NCBI RefSeq assembly: GCF_900496965.1
Contig: NZ_UFQB01000004.1
Span: 186,001-250,000, forward strand
Direction: 5' to 3'
Origin: Achromobacter agilis
Lineage (GTDB): Bacteria; Pseudomonadota; Gammaproteobacteria; Burkholderiales; Burkholderiaceae_B
DNA length: 64,000 bases
In this document: positions 41,651-50,121 of the stretch, piece by piece
Layout: each line of letters starts with the position of its first letter
Numbering within the stretch: the stretch's first letter is position 1
The notes under the pieces: model-generated
What the model was told of the DNA's origin: nothing
What the model saw: only the letters and a program-made list of their open reading frames with translations
The model's database searches: none
Translations under genes and position numbers: made by a program

Positions 41651-42345
41651 CCACCCGACGTCTCGCCCTGTTCGACCTGGATCACACCCTGTTGCCGCTC
41701 GACAGCGACTACCAATGGGCCGACTATCTGGCACGCACGGGCCGCGCGGGCGATCCCGACGAAGCCCGCCGCCGGAACGACGATCTGATGGACCGCTACA
41801 ACCGTGGCGAACTGACCGCCGAGCAGGCCGCCGAGTTCATGCTCGGCCTGCTGGCCGCGCACACGCCCTACGACCTGGCGGCCTGGCACGAAGCGTTCAT
41901 GGAAGAGGTGATCCGCCCGTCCATGACGCCCGCCGCGCGCGACCTGGTGCAATCGCACCTGGAAGCGGGCGACCTGTGCGCGGTCGTCACGGCCACCAAC
42001 AGCTTCGTCACCGCCCCCATCGCGCGCGCCTTCGGCGTGCCCCACCTCGTGGCGACCGATGCGGAATACCTGCACGGCCGCTACACCGGCCGCATCCTGG
42101 GCACGCCCAGCTTCAAGGAAGGCAAGGTCGTGCGCGTGAACGACTGGCTGGCCGGCATGAACCTGGGGCTTGCGGATTTCCCGGAATCGTTTTTCTATAG
42201 CGATTCGGTGAATGATGTCCCCCTGCTCGAGAAAGTGACCCGTCCGATCGCCGCGAACCCCAGCCCCTCCCTGCGCAAGATTGCCCAGGAACGCGGTTGG
42301 CAAGTGATCGACTTGTTCGACCACATGGAAGATGCGAAGTCCTAA
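41647..42345 (+). CDS. HAD-superfamily (subclass IB) phosphatase
   Basis: A 232-residue SerB/CicA-like hydrolase. Motif I is LFDLDHTLLPLD, motif II AVVTATNSF, motif III lies around KEGKVVRVNDW, and motif IV is YSDSVNDVPLLE. The substrate is a small phosphomonoester, not further predictable. Coupled to hda by a 4-nt overlap and adjoining pcnB with no gap; this order is conserved in many betaproteobacteria. Confidence 0.9.
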   Translation: MTTRRLALFDLDHTLLPLDSDYQWADYLARTGRAGDPDEARRRNDDLMDRYNRGELTAEQAAEFMLGLLAAHTPYDLAAWHEAFMEEVIRPSMTPAARDLVQSHLEAGDLCAVVTATNSFVTAPIARAFGVPHLVATDAEYLHGRYTGRILGTPSFKEGKVVRVNDWLAGMNLGLADFPESFFYSDSVNDVPLLEKVTRPIAANPSPSLRKIAQERGWQVIDLFDHMEDAKS

Positions 42346-43704
42346 ATGATCACTGAAACCATAAAAAAATTCGTCGGCCGACTGTTCGCGCCGGCACCCC
42401 GGGGGCCGTTGCGCATCGCGCGCGACAAACACGGCATAGACCGCCGCAACGTATCGCGACACGCGATCAAGGTCTGCGAAGTCCTGCGCCAGCACGGCTA
42501 TGAGGCCTATATCGTGGGCGGCGCGGTGCGCGACCTGATCGTCGGACTGGAACCCAAGGATTTCGACGTGGCCACCAACGCCACGCCCGAAGAGATCCGC
42601 CCGCTGTTCCGCCGCGCCCGCATCATCGGCCGCCGCTTCCAGCTGGTGCACGTGGTGTTCGGCCAGGAAATCATCGAAACCTCCACCTTCCGCGCGCCCG
42701 CCTCGGAAGACCAGGAGACCGACGAACACGGCCGCATCCTGCGCGACAACGTGTTCGGCACGCAGGAAGAAGACGCCAAGCGGCGCGACTTCACCATGAA
42801 CGCGCTGTACTACGACCCGCACACCGAGGAAGTCATCGACTACCACAATGGCGTGGCCGACCTGAAGAAGCGCCAGATCCGCATCATCGGCGATCCCGCC
42901 AAGCGCTACCGCGAAGACCCGGTCCGCATGCTGCGCGCCGTGCGCTTCGCCGCCAAGCTCAATGGTTCGATCGATCCGGCCACGCGCCAGCCGATCGGCA
43001 CGATGGCCGACCTGATCGAGAACGTGCCGGCCTCGCGCCTGTTCGACGAAATGCTCAAGCTGCTGACCTGCGGCCATGCCATGGACTGCCTGCGCCAGCT
43101 GCGCGCGGACGGCCTGCACAAGGGCTTGCTGCCCCTGCTGGACGTCGTGCTGGAACAGCCCGGCGGCGAGCATTTCGTGGAGCTGGCGCTGGAACGCACC
43201 GATGCGCGCGTGCGTTCGGGCAAGACCATCAGCCCGAGCTTCCTGTTCGCCGCGCTGCTGTGGCAGCAGGTGGACGTGCGCTGGAAGCAACTGCGTTCCC
43301 AGGGCGAGCACACCATTCCCGCGCTATCGCAGGCCGCCGACTCCGTGCTGGACGAACAAACCGAGAAGCTCGCGATCCAGCGCCGCTTTTCGTCGGACAT
43401 GCGCGAAATCTGGTTCATGCAGCCGCGCTTCGAGCGCCGCATGGGCAAGAGCATCTTCCGCATGATCGAGCAGCCGCGCTTCCGCGCAGCCTGCGACTTC
43501 CTGCAATTGCGCGCCGCCGCCGGCGAGTTCGACAGCGTGCTGGCGCAATGGTGGATGGACCTGGCCAATGCCGACGACGTCACCCGCGCCGACATGATCG
43601 AGGAAATCGCCCGCCAGCCGCGCGACGCCGGCGATGCGCCCGCCCCGCGCAAGCGCCGTCGCCCGCGCCGCTCGCCCTCGCGCGGCACGCCCAGCGCCGG
43701 CTGA
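42346..43704 (+). CDS. pcnB: Poly(A) polymerase I
   Basis: Adds 3' poly(A) tails that mark RNA for decay. The 452-residue protein has the nucleotidyltransferase motifs YIVGGAVRDLIVG and KDFDVATNATPEEI (catalytic Asp pair), RRDFTMNALYYD, the flexible-loop motif DPVRMLRAVRFAAKL, and a very basic C-terminal tail rich in Arg/Pro typical of PcnB. ATG 42346 directly follows the HAD stop. Codons 6-8 contain a run of seven A (42363-42369), a slippage-prone tract close to the start. Confidence 0.96.
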   Translation: MITETIKKFVGRLFAPAPRGPLRIARDKHGIDRRNVSRHAIKVCEVLRQHGYEAYIVGGAVRDLIVGLEPKDFDVATNATPEEIRPLFRRARIIGRRFQLVHVVFGQEIIETSTFRAPASEDQETDEHGRILRDNVFGTQEEDAKRRDFTMNALYYDPHTEEVIDYHNGVADLKKRQIRIIGDPAKRYREDPVRMLRAVRFAAKLNGSIDPATRQPIGTMADLIENVPASRLFDEMLKLLTCGHAMDCLRQLRADGLHKGLLPLLDVVLEQPGGEHFVELALERTDARVRSGKTISPSFLFAALLWQQVDVRWKQLRSQGEHTIPALSQAADSVLDEQTEKLAIQRRFSSDMREIWFMQPRFERRMGKSIFRMIEQPRFRAACDFLQLRAAAGEFDSVLAQWWMDLANADDVTRADMIEEIARQPRDAGDAPAPRKRRRPRRSPSRGTPSAG

Positions 43705-43707
43705 CCC

Positions 43708-44196
43708 ATGCCGCCCGCCTCCGTCCGCGCCTACGTCGGCTTGGGCGCCAATCTCGGCGACGGCGCGGCGACGCTGCGCCAGACGCTTGCCGAGCTGCGC
43801 GACACCGACGGCATCCTGGCGGTGGCGGCCTCGCCGTTCTACCGCAGCGCGCCGGTGGAGGCCACCGGCCCGGATTTCGTCAACGCGGTGGCGGCGGTGG
43901 ACACCCGCCTGAGCCCGCTGGCCTTGCTGGACGCCCTGCAAGCGCTGGAAAACCGCCACGGCCGCCTGCGTCCCTACAAAAACGCGCCGCGCACGCTGGA
44001 CCTGGACCTGCTGCTGTATGGCGATATCCAGATGGACCACGAGCGCCTGTCGCTGCCCCACCCCCGCATGCACCTGCGCGCCTTCGTGCTGCTGCCGCTG
44101 CGCGACCTGGCGCCGGACCTGACGCTGCAAGGCAGGCGCATCGACGACTGGATCGGCGAGATCCACGGGCAGGACATCCATCCCTCCGGTGTCTGA
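43708..44196 (+). CDS. folK: 2-amino-4-hydroxy-6-hydroxymethyldihydropteridine pyrophosphokinase
   Basis: Transfers pyrophosphate to the pterin before its condensation with p-aminobenzoate in folate synthesis, linking to pabB/pabC at the left of the window. The 162 residues show AYVGLGANLGDGAATLRQTL, FYRSAPVEATGPDFVNAVAAV, ALENRHGRLRPYKNAPRTLDLDLLLYG and LPHPRMHLRAFVLLPL. The last codons (GGT GTC TGA) lie inside a GTGTCTGACAC repeat, which therefore supplies the stop. Confidence 0.96.
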   Translation: MPPASVRAYVGLGANLGDGAATLRQTLAELRDTDGILAVAASPFYRSAPVEATGPDFVNAVAAVDTRLSPLALLDALQALENRHGRLRPYKNAPRTLDLDLLLYGDIQMDHERLSLPHPRMHLRAFVLLPLRDLAPDLTLQGRRIDDWIGEIHGQDIHPSGV

Positions 44197-44454
44197 CACC
44201 CGCCCTATCCAGGTAGCCGATCCTGCCTGTGTCTGACACCCGTTCTATCCAGGTGGCCGATCCTGCCAGTGTCTGACACCCGTACGAAATGGCCTGACGA
44301 TTGCCGGATTGCCTTCACGGGTGTCTGACACGTGTTCTGTATGAACGGCTTCAAAGTCAGCCGGTGTCAGACACCCGGGAAGACCGTCCCATGCATGGCG
44401 GACTGTCTCGTAAGGGCGTCAGACACACGGAAAGGAAGGCGGGGTGTCAGACAC
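44189..44454. repeat. Cluster of GTGTCWGACAC elements with a 40-bp tandem repeat
   Basis: Exact 11-mers start at 44189, 44229, 44269, 44321 (GTGTCTGACAC), 44364 and 44444 (GTGTCAGACAC), with a degenerate copy at 44416. The first two copies head 40-nt units that differ at only four positions. Copies at the left carry CCC on the right, and most copies at the right differ in the central base. The cluster fills the interval between convergent folK and the PfkB kinase gene and contains both stop codons. Confidence 0.88.
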
Positions 44455-45361
44455 ACGGAAGATCCGGGATTTTCGGCCCGAACGCCATCATCGCCCTCTC
44501 CACGTCCTCGACCTGCGGCAAACCCGCTTCGTTGCCCAGGCGCTGGATCTTGTGGGCGGACGCGGCCCGTGCGAACGTGAAGTGTTCCGACCAGGGCTGT
44601 TCCGGCCGGTTCAGGTAAGACCAGACGTAGGCACCGCGGAACACGTCGCCCGCCCCCGAGGTGTCGACGATGCTCGACCCCGGCACGTCCAGCGAAGGCA
44701 GGACATCCACGGTGCCCGCCTCGTCGTACCAGAGCATCCCACGCTCGCCCATCGTGACGGCGCCGATGCGGCAGCCCCTGGCCTTGAGCAGGTCCAGCAG
44801 GCCCTGAGGCGACAAGCCAAGCTGTTCGCACATGCGCTCGGCGCAGACCGCCACGTCGATGTAACGCAGCAACTCGTCGGTGTTCTCGCGCACGCTCCCG
44901 CCATCCAGCGAAGTCAGCACGCCCGCCTGGCGGCAGGCCCGGGCGTAATGCAGGGCTGCGTCGGGCTGGTGCCCGTCCAGGTGCAGGGCGCGGTAGCCGC
45001 CGATGTCCAGGCGGGGAAAGTCGTTCAGGTAATCCACGTCGCGCGCGCGGACGATCGCCCGCTTGCCGCCGTTGGGCATGATGAAGGACAAGGAGGAACG
45101 GCGCACCTGGCGCACATGCAGCGACACGCCATGCGCCGCGGCCATGTCGGTGTACATATGGCCCAGCCAGTCGGGCGCCAGCGAACAGATCAGGTCGGGC
45201 GGCGAGCCCAGCCGCGCGCAGGCGAACGCGGCGGTGACCGCATTGCCGCCGAAGGATACGGCGTAATCCCGCGCCACGCTCTTCTCGTCGCCCGTGGGCC
45301 AGTTGTCGGCCAGCACTGTGACGTCGATATAGGTGTGTCCAATGAAGAGCGCTTCGCGCAT
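44447..45361 (-). CDS. PfkB-family carbohydrate kinase
   Basis: A 304-residue ribokinase-fold kinase. FIGHTYIDVTVLADNWP opens the protein, GGNAVTAAFACARLG is the first PfkB signature, and DTSGAGDVFRGAYVW the second, with the catalytic Asp. Substrate not predictable; sugars, fructosamines and nucleosides are all known in the family. It lies 38 nt after the CitE-like gene and so may be the last gene of that operon. Its final codons (TGT GTC TGA) are within a GTGTCAGACAC repeat. Confidence 0.9.
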   Translation of the reverse strand: MREALFIGHTYIDVTVLADNWPTGDEKSVARDYAVSFGGNAVTAAFACARLGSPPDLICSLAPDWLGHMYTDMAAAHGVSLHVRQVRRSSLSFIMPNGGKRAIVRARDVDYLNDFPRLDIGGYRALHLDGHQPDAALHYARACRQAGVLTSLDGGSVRENTDELLRYIDVAVCAERMCEQLGLSPQGLLDLLKARGCRIGAVTMGERGMLWYDEAGTVDVLPSLDVPGSSIVDTSGAGDVFRGAYVWSYLNRPEQPWSEHFTFARAASAHKIQRLGNEAGLPQVEDVERAMMAFGPKIPDLPCV

Positions 45362-45399
45362 AGGCCTGCCAGAAAGAGATTGATCGGGATGGTGCCCCC

Positions 45400-46233
45400 C
45401 TACACGCCGGTGGATTCCCCCGCTTGCGCCAGCACCAGGCGCGCGCGCGCGATGACCGGCGCGTCGACCATCTTGCCTTCCAGCATGAAGGTGCCCGCGG
45501 CGGTGTCGCGATGCGCGGCGATGACGCGGCGCGCCCATTCGAGTTCGTGCTGCGCCGGCACAAAGGCGGCGTGTATCACGGCGACCTGCGTGGGATGGAT
45601 GCACAGCATGCCGCCGAAGCCCATCTGCTGCGCCCGGCCCGCTGCCTGCGCCAGCCCGGCCTGGTCCTGCACGCCGGGAAACACGCCGTCCAGCGCGGGC
45701 GCCAGGCCGGCCGAGCGGCTGTGCAGCAGTACCTGCACACGCGCCTGGTCCAGGACCGTCGCGGCGCCAGGGGTGTCGGGTGCCAGCCCCATGTCCAGGC
45801 CGTAGTCCAGGCTGCCGAACGCGAGCCGCGCCACGCCGGGCGTCGACGCGACCTCGGCGGCGTTGAGGATTCCCTGGGCCGTTTCCAGGATGGGAATCAC
45901 GGGCAGACCGGTCTGGGCCACGTGGCGAACCTGCGCCAGGCTTTCGGCCTTGGGCAGCAGTATGCCGGCCACGCCGGGCTTGCCGCGGCAGGCTTTCAGG
46001 TCGTCGTCGTGCCAGGACGTGGAGGCATCATTGATGCGCACCCATAGCCGGGCGCGGGGATTCGTCCCCAGGAAATCGCACAGGGCTTCCCGGGCGGACG
46101 CCTTGGCCAGATGCTCGACCGCGTCTTCCAGATCGACGATGACGGCATCCGCGCCGGCGGCGAGCGCCTTGGGGATGCGCTCGGCCCGCGAGGCAGGCAC
46201 GAACAGGGCGCTACGGACGACAGGATGGGTCAC
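45400..46233 (-). CDS. CitE/HpcH-type acyl-CoA lyase, candidate citramalyl-CoA lyase
   Basis: A 277-residue TIM-barrel lyase. RSALFVPASRAERIPKAL, AVIVDLEDAVE, ILLPKAES, PILETAQGI and LAFGSLDYGLDMG are the CitE-family substrate and Mg2+ motifs. It starts with GTG overlapping the CoA-transferase stop (GTGA, 46230-46233), with ggagg upstream. In context with the CaiB and MaoC-type genes it is the best candidate for cleaving (S)-citramalyl-CoA to acetyl-CoA and pyruvate, the last step of itaconate degradation. A malyl- or citryl-CoA substrate is the alternative. Confidence 0.88.
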   Translation of the reverse strand: MTHPVVRSALFVPASRAERIPKALAAGADAVIVDLEDAVEHLAKASAREALCDFLGTNPRARLWVRINDASTSWHDDDLKACRGKPGVAGILLPKAESLAQVRHVAQTGLPVIPILETAQGILNAAEVASTPGVARLAFGSLDYGLDMGLAPDTPGAATVLDQARVQVLLHSRSAGLAPALDGVFPGVQDQAGLAQAAGRAQQMGFGGMLCIHPTQVAVIHAAFVPAQHELEWARRVIAAHRDTAAGTFMLEGKMVDAPVIARARLVLAQAGESTGV

Positions 46234-47423
46234 ACGACCTCCGAGGCATGGAACTGCGCCACCTGATCAGGCGCGTATCCCAATGATGCTAGCACCGCAT
46301 CCGTGTTTTGGCCCACCGCCGGCACGGCCTCCATGCGCGGCGCGAAGGCGTTGCTGCTGGCCGGAGGCAGCAGCGCCGGCAGTTCGCCGGCGGGGCTGCC
46401 CACCTTGCTCCAGCGGTCGCGCGCCTGCAATTGGGGGTGCGCCCACACGCCCGCCATGTCGTTCACGCGGGCATTGGCGATCTGGGCGTCCTCCAGGCGC
46501 TGCGTCACCTGTTCAATGGACAGGTCGGCGAACGCCGCCACGATCAGCGCCCGCAGGTCGTCGCGGTTCGCGGTGCGCAGCGAATTGGAAAGGAAGCGCG
46601 GATCTTCCGCCAGTTCGGCCTGGCGCAGCACCTGGGCGCAAAAAACGCGCCATTCGCGTTCATTCTGCAGGCCCAGCATGATGGTGGAACCACCGCCCAC
46701 GGGGAACGGCCCGTAGGGATAGATGGAGGCATGGGCGGCGCCCGCGCGCACGGGCGGGGAAGCGCCGTCGAACGCATAGTACATCGGGAATCCCATCCAT
46801 TCGACCATGCTCTCCAGCATGGAGACGTCCAGGCGGCTGCCCTGTCCGGTCTTCTGGCGCAGCAGCAGGGCGTTCAGGATGGCCGAGTAGGCGTACATGC
46901 CCGCGGCGATGTCCGCGATGGAGCAGCCCGCCTTGACCGGGTCGTCCTTGGTGCCGGTCACGGACAGGAAGCCGCTTTCGCTCTGGATCAGGAGGTCGTA
47001 GGCCTTCTTGTCCTGGTAGGGGCCGCCTTCGCCGTAGCCGGAAATGTCGCAGACGATCAGGCGCGGATACTTCTTGTGCAGGGCGTCGAAGGACAGCCCC
47101 AGCCGCGCTGCGGCGCCCGGGGCGAGGTTCTGCACCAGCACGTCGGCCGATTCCAGCAGGCGGTCCATGATGCCGCCGGCTTCCTCGCGCTTGAGATCCA
47201 GCGTCAGGCTTTCCTTGGAGCGGTTGGTCCAGACGAAGTGCGAGGACAGGCCGCGCACACGCTCGTCATAGCCGCGGGCGAAATCCCCGCTGCCCGGGCG
47301 TTCGATCTTGATGACGCGCGCGCCCATGTCCGCCAGTTGGCGGGTGCAGAAAGGCGCGGCGATGGCGTGTTCGAGACTGACGATGGTGATGCCGTCCAGC
47401 GGACGGGGGGCCTGCTTGCTCAT
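46230..47423 (-). CDS. CaiB/BaiF class III CoA-transferase, candidate itaconate CoA-transferase
   Basis: A 397-residue transferase with GITIVSLEHAIAAPFCTRQLADMGARVIK, SLTLDLKREEAGGIM, LVQNLAPGAAARLGL and the catalytic-Asp segment CSIADIAAGMYAYS. It overlaps both neighbours by 4 nt (ATGA at 47420-47423), so the three genes are tightly coupled. In the itaconate pathway described for Pseudomonas aeruginosa, a CaiB-type enzyme activates itaconate with CoA from succinyl-CoA; the same role is inferred here. Confidence 0.9.
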   Translation of the reverse strand: MSKQAPRPLDGITIVSLEHAIAAPFCTRQLADMGARVIKIERPGSGDFARGYDERVRGLSSHFVWTNRSKESLTLDLKREEAGGIMDRLLESADVLVQNLAPGAAARLGLSFDALHKKYPRLIVCDISGYGEGGPYQDKKAYDLLIQSESGFLSVTGTKDDPVKAGCSIADIAAGMYAYSAILNALLLRQKTGQGSRLDVSMLESMVEWMGFPMYYAFDGASPPVRAGAAHASIYPYGPFPVGGGSTIMLGLQNEREWRVFCAQVLRQAELAEDPRFLSNSLRTANRDDLRALIVAAFADLSIEQVTQRLEDAQIANARVNDMAGVWAHPQLQARDRWSKVGSPAGELPALLPPASSNAFAPRMEAVPAVGQNTDAVLASLGYAPDQVAQFHASEVV

Positions 47424-48250
47424 TCGGAGAACCTCAATTCAGCTTGGTGGGCCAGCGTGCCATCCTGCTCGGCCCAGAGCTGGGCCACGCCCGGCTCGGT
47501 CAAGCGGCCGGCGACCTGGAAGGGCGCGGGTGCGATCAGCGGGCGCAGGCCGCGGTACGACAGGTGGGTGAGACGCGCCTTGGGATGCGCGCGCGAGAAG
47601 GCGGCGACCATCTCCGTGGCGATGAGCGGGCCGTGCACGACCAGGCCGGGATAGCCTTCGGTGCCGGTCACGTAAGGATGGTCGTAATGGATGCGATGGC
47701 CGTTGAAGGTCACCGCCGAATAGCGGAACAGCAGCACGGAAGACGGTTCGACCGTGTCGCGCCACTGCGCCTGGGGCGCCGGTTCGCTGCCCGTGAGCTT
47801 GGGCGGCGTGGGCTGGCGGTAGACGATGTCCTGCTCTTCCTGGATGACGATTTCGCCCGCCTGGTGGTATTCGTGGCGCACCGTCACGAATAGCAACGCG
47901 CCGGTGCGGCCCGTTTTTTCCTTGACGTCGATGACGGTGGACACGCGCTCGGCCGGCACGCCGACCTTCAGCGGCTGGCGGAATTCCACACGGCCGCCCG
48001 CCCACATGCGGTTGCGGTCCTGGGCGGGCGGCAGAAAGCCGCCCCGCGAGGGATGCCCATCCGTCCCCAACCCATCCATGCCTACCGTGCTGATGAAGAA
48101 CGCCCATTGCCACAGCGGCGGCAGGGCGTCTCCCTGGCCGGGCGCCGGACCGCCCAGAGTGGCGGCGATGCGCGCGGCATGGCCCGGGTCCATGGCGTCC
48201 GCCTTCCGTTCGCCGCTGCCGATCCATGCGGCCGGAGCTATAGTCGTCAT
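47420..48250 (-). CDS. MaoC/FAS1-like dehydratase, candidate itaconyl/mesaconyl-CoA hydratase
   Basis: A 276-residue double-hotdog hydratase. The N-terminal half is FAS1-like (WIGSGERKADAMDP, GGFLPPAQDRNRMWAGG); the C-terminal half carries the catalytic stretch YSAVTFNGHRIHYD...EGYPGLVVHGPL typical of mesaconyl-C4-CoA hydratase relatives. ATG 48250 was chosen over an upstream in-frame start because it begins the family N terminus. First gene of the operon, divergent from a LysR gene. Proposed to hydrate itaconyl-CoA or mesaconyl-CoA to citramalyl-CoA. Confidence 0.87.
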   Translation of the reverse strand: MTTIAPAAWIGSGERKADAMDPGHAARIAATLGGPAPGQGDALPPLWQWAFFISTVGMDGLGTDGHPSRGGFLPPAQDRNRMWAGGRVEFRQPLKVGVPAERVSTVIDVKEKTGRTGALLFVTVRHEYHQAGEIVIQEEQDIVYRQPTPPKLTGSEPAPQAQWRDTVEPSSVLLFRYSAVTFNGHRIHYDHPYVTGTEGYPGLVVHGPLIATEMVAAFSRAHPKARLTHLSYRGLRPLIAPAPFQVAGRLTEPGVAQLWAEQDGTLAHQAELRFSE

Positions 48251-48399
48251 GCCGATATCCTTAGGTGGGGTTTTTACAGCCTGAAGCATGCCCGCAAGCG
48301 CTTCGCATTGTGAATTCGTTTTTCCTCAAGGCAGGGTTTGCGGCGCCTGAATCGGACCGCACCCCCGCCGCCCCGGCCCCGCGCCGTAATATATGGGCT

Positions 48400-49293
48400 A
48401 TGCACTTCGACCTCGCCGACCTCCGCCTGTTCATCCACATCGCCGAATCCCCCAGCCTGACCCAGGCGGCCAAGCGGGCGCATCTGTCCCTGGCCGCCGT
48501 CAGCGTGCGGATCAAGGCGCTTGAAAACCAGCTGAATTCCCGGCTGCTATACCGCGACAGCCGGGGCGTGGAGATCACGCCCGCGGGTCAGAAACTGCTG
48601 CAGCACGCCCGGGTCATCATGCGCCAGGTCGACCACCTGAAGCATGACTTCCAGGAGCAGGCGGATGGCGACGCCGGCCACATCCGCATTTTCGCCAACA
48701 CCACGGCGGTCACGGAGTTCATGCCGGGCATCCTGGCGCAATTCCTGTCCGGGCACCCGGGCGTCACGGTGGACCTCCAGGAACGGCTGACGCGCGATAT
48801 CGTGCGCGGGGTGCTGGACGGCACCACCGACCTGGGCATCGTGGCCGGACCGGTGGACGCGCCCGAATTGCAGGCCATCCACTTCAGTACCGACAAGCTC
48901 GTGCTGGTGGTGCCCAACGGCCATCCGCTGCAGGACCAGGAAAAGGTCAAGCTGGCCGACGCCGTGCGCTATCCGTTCATCACCATGCACGAAGGCTCCA
49001 CGCTGGTGGCGTTCCTGCGCGATCAGCTGGAGCGCGTCGGCCAGCGCCTGCCCCAACGCATCCAGCTCTACAGCTTCGACTCGATCTGTCGGATGGTCCA
49101 GGCGGGCGTGGGCATCGGCGTCATCCCCGATTCGGCCGCGCGGCGGTACGGCGCCGACATGAAGCTGCGCGTGGTGGAACTGGACGAGCCCTGGGTCGTG
49201 CGCGAACGCAAGCTGCTGGTGCGCGACATCGACGCCCTGCCCGGCTGCGCGCGCGAGCTCATCGAGCAGATCCAGGGGACCCGGGCGCCCTGA
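48400..49293 (+). CDS. LysR-family regulator of the itaconate-like operon
   Basis: A 297-residue LysR protein: HTH LADLRLFIHIAESPSLTQAAKRAHLSLAAVSVRIKAL in residues 4-45 region and an effector domain starting IRIFANTTAVTEFMPGIL. ATG 48400 fits the family N terminus. It is divergent from the MaoC-CaiB-CitE operon across 149 nt, as LysR regulators of itaconate operons are in other bacteria. It is clearly similar to the LysR at 59048-59947, which also flanks a CoA-transferase operon. Confidence 0.92.
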   Translation: MHFDLADLRLFIHIAESPSLTQAAKRAHLSLAAVSVRIKALENQLNSRLLYRDSRGVEITPAGQKLLQHARVIMRQVDHLKHDFQEQADGDAGHIRIFANTTAVTEFMPGILAQFLSGHPGVTVDLQERLTRDIVRGVLDGTTDLGIVAGPVDAPELQAIHFSTDKLVLVVPNGHPLQDQEKVKLADAVRYPFITMHEGSTLVAFLRDQLERVGQRLPQRIQLYSFDSICRMVQAGVGIGVIPDSAARRYGADMKLRVVELDEPWVVRERKLLVRDIDALPGCARELIEQIQGTRAP

Positions 49294-49308
49294 CGGCCGC
49301 CCCTCGCC

Positions 49309-50121
49309 TCAGGTGCCGGTGAAGGCCGGCGGACGCTTCTCCGCGAACGCCCGCATCCCTTCCAGGTAGTCGCCGGTCTGGCCGAGCTGCCGCTGCAGGC
49401 TGCATTCCAGGTCGAACTGCTGCGCCAGCGTATTGCCGCTGGACGCGTGCAGTGCCGCCTTGGTGGCCGCGTAGGCGCGCGTGGGGCCCGCCGCCAGTGT
49501 GGCCGTCACGTCGGCCAGCGTGTCCGCCAGCGCCGCGTCCGGCACTACCCGCCAGATCAACCCCCAGGACTCCGCCTGCGCGGCGCTCACGGCCTCGCCG
49601 AACAGCGCCGCGCCCATGGCCCGGGCCGAGCCCACCAGGCGAGGCAGAAACCAGGTGCCGCCCGCATCGGGCAGCAGCCCGATCTTGCTGAAGGCCTGGA
49701 TGAAGCGGGCGGACTCCACGGCGAAGACCACGTCGCAGGCCAGCACCAGGCTCGCCCCCGCGCCGGCCGCAACGCCGTTCATGACGCACACGACGGGCAC
49801 GGGCAAGGCGCGCAGACGCATGATGAGCGGCCGGTAGCGCTTCTCCAGCCCTTCGCCCAGGTCGCGGCGCGAGCCATCGTCCGCCGGTTTGCGTTCACCC
49901 AGGTCCTGGCCGGCGCAAAAACCGCGGCCGGCGCCGGTGAGGACCAGCCCGCGCAGGCCGGGTTCGGCCTCCAGCGTGTCCAGCGCCCGCGCCAGCTCGG
50001 CGTGCATGGTTTCCGTGAAGCTGTTCAAGCGGTCGGGCCGGTTGAGCGTGATGCAGCCCACGCCCTTTTCCAGGGTGAAACGGATCTGCGTGTAGCCGTC
50101 GCGAGGGGCCGCTGCCGTCAT
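49309..50121 (-). CDS. Enoyl-CoA hydratase/isomerase (PaaG-like)
   Basis: A 270-residue crotonase-fold enzyme. GVGCITLNRPDRLNSF, GLVLTGAGRGFCAGQDLGER and NGVAAGAGASLVLACDVVFAVESARFIQAFSKIGLLPDAGGTWFLPRLVG are family motifs; FCAGQDL and the LLPDAG(G)TW segment resemble PaaG, the ring-opening isomerase of phenylacetyl-CoA degradation. ATG 50121 overlaps the upstream acyl-CoA dehydrogenase stop (50118-50121). Probably a hydratase/isomerase of this acyl-CoA operon rather than true PaaG, since no paa oxygenase genes are here. Confidence 0.88.
   Translation of the reverse strand: MTAAAPRDGYTQIRFTLEKGVGCITLNRPDRLNSFTETMHAELARALDTLEAEPGLRGLVLTGAGRGFCAGQDLGERKPADDGSRRDLGEGLEKRYRPLIMRLRALPVPVVCVMNGVAAGAGASLVLACDVVFAVESARFIQAFSKIGLLPDAGGTWFLPRLVGSARAMGAALFGEAVSAAQAESWGLIWRVVPDAALADTLADVTATLAAGPTRAYAATKAALHASSGNTLAQQFDLECSLQRQLGQTGDYLEGMRAFAEKRPPAFTGT

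Noticed and set aside
44189-44331. CRISPR array
   Set aside because: The units are direct 40-nt repeats with near-identical spacers, few in number, without cas genes; they belong to a dispersed palindromic family.
44301-44618. Small plus-strand ORFs in the repeat cluster
   Set aside because: They run through GTGTCWGACAC repeats into the antisense of the kinase gene and have no recognisable start or domain.
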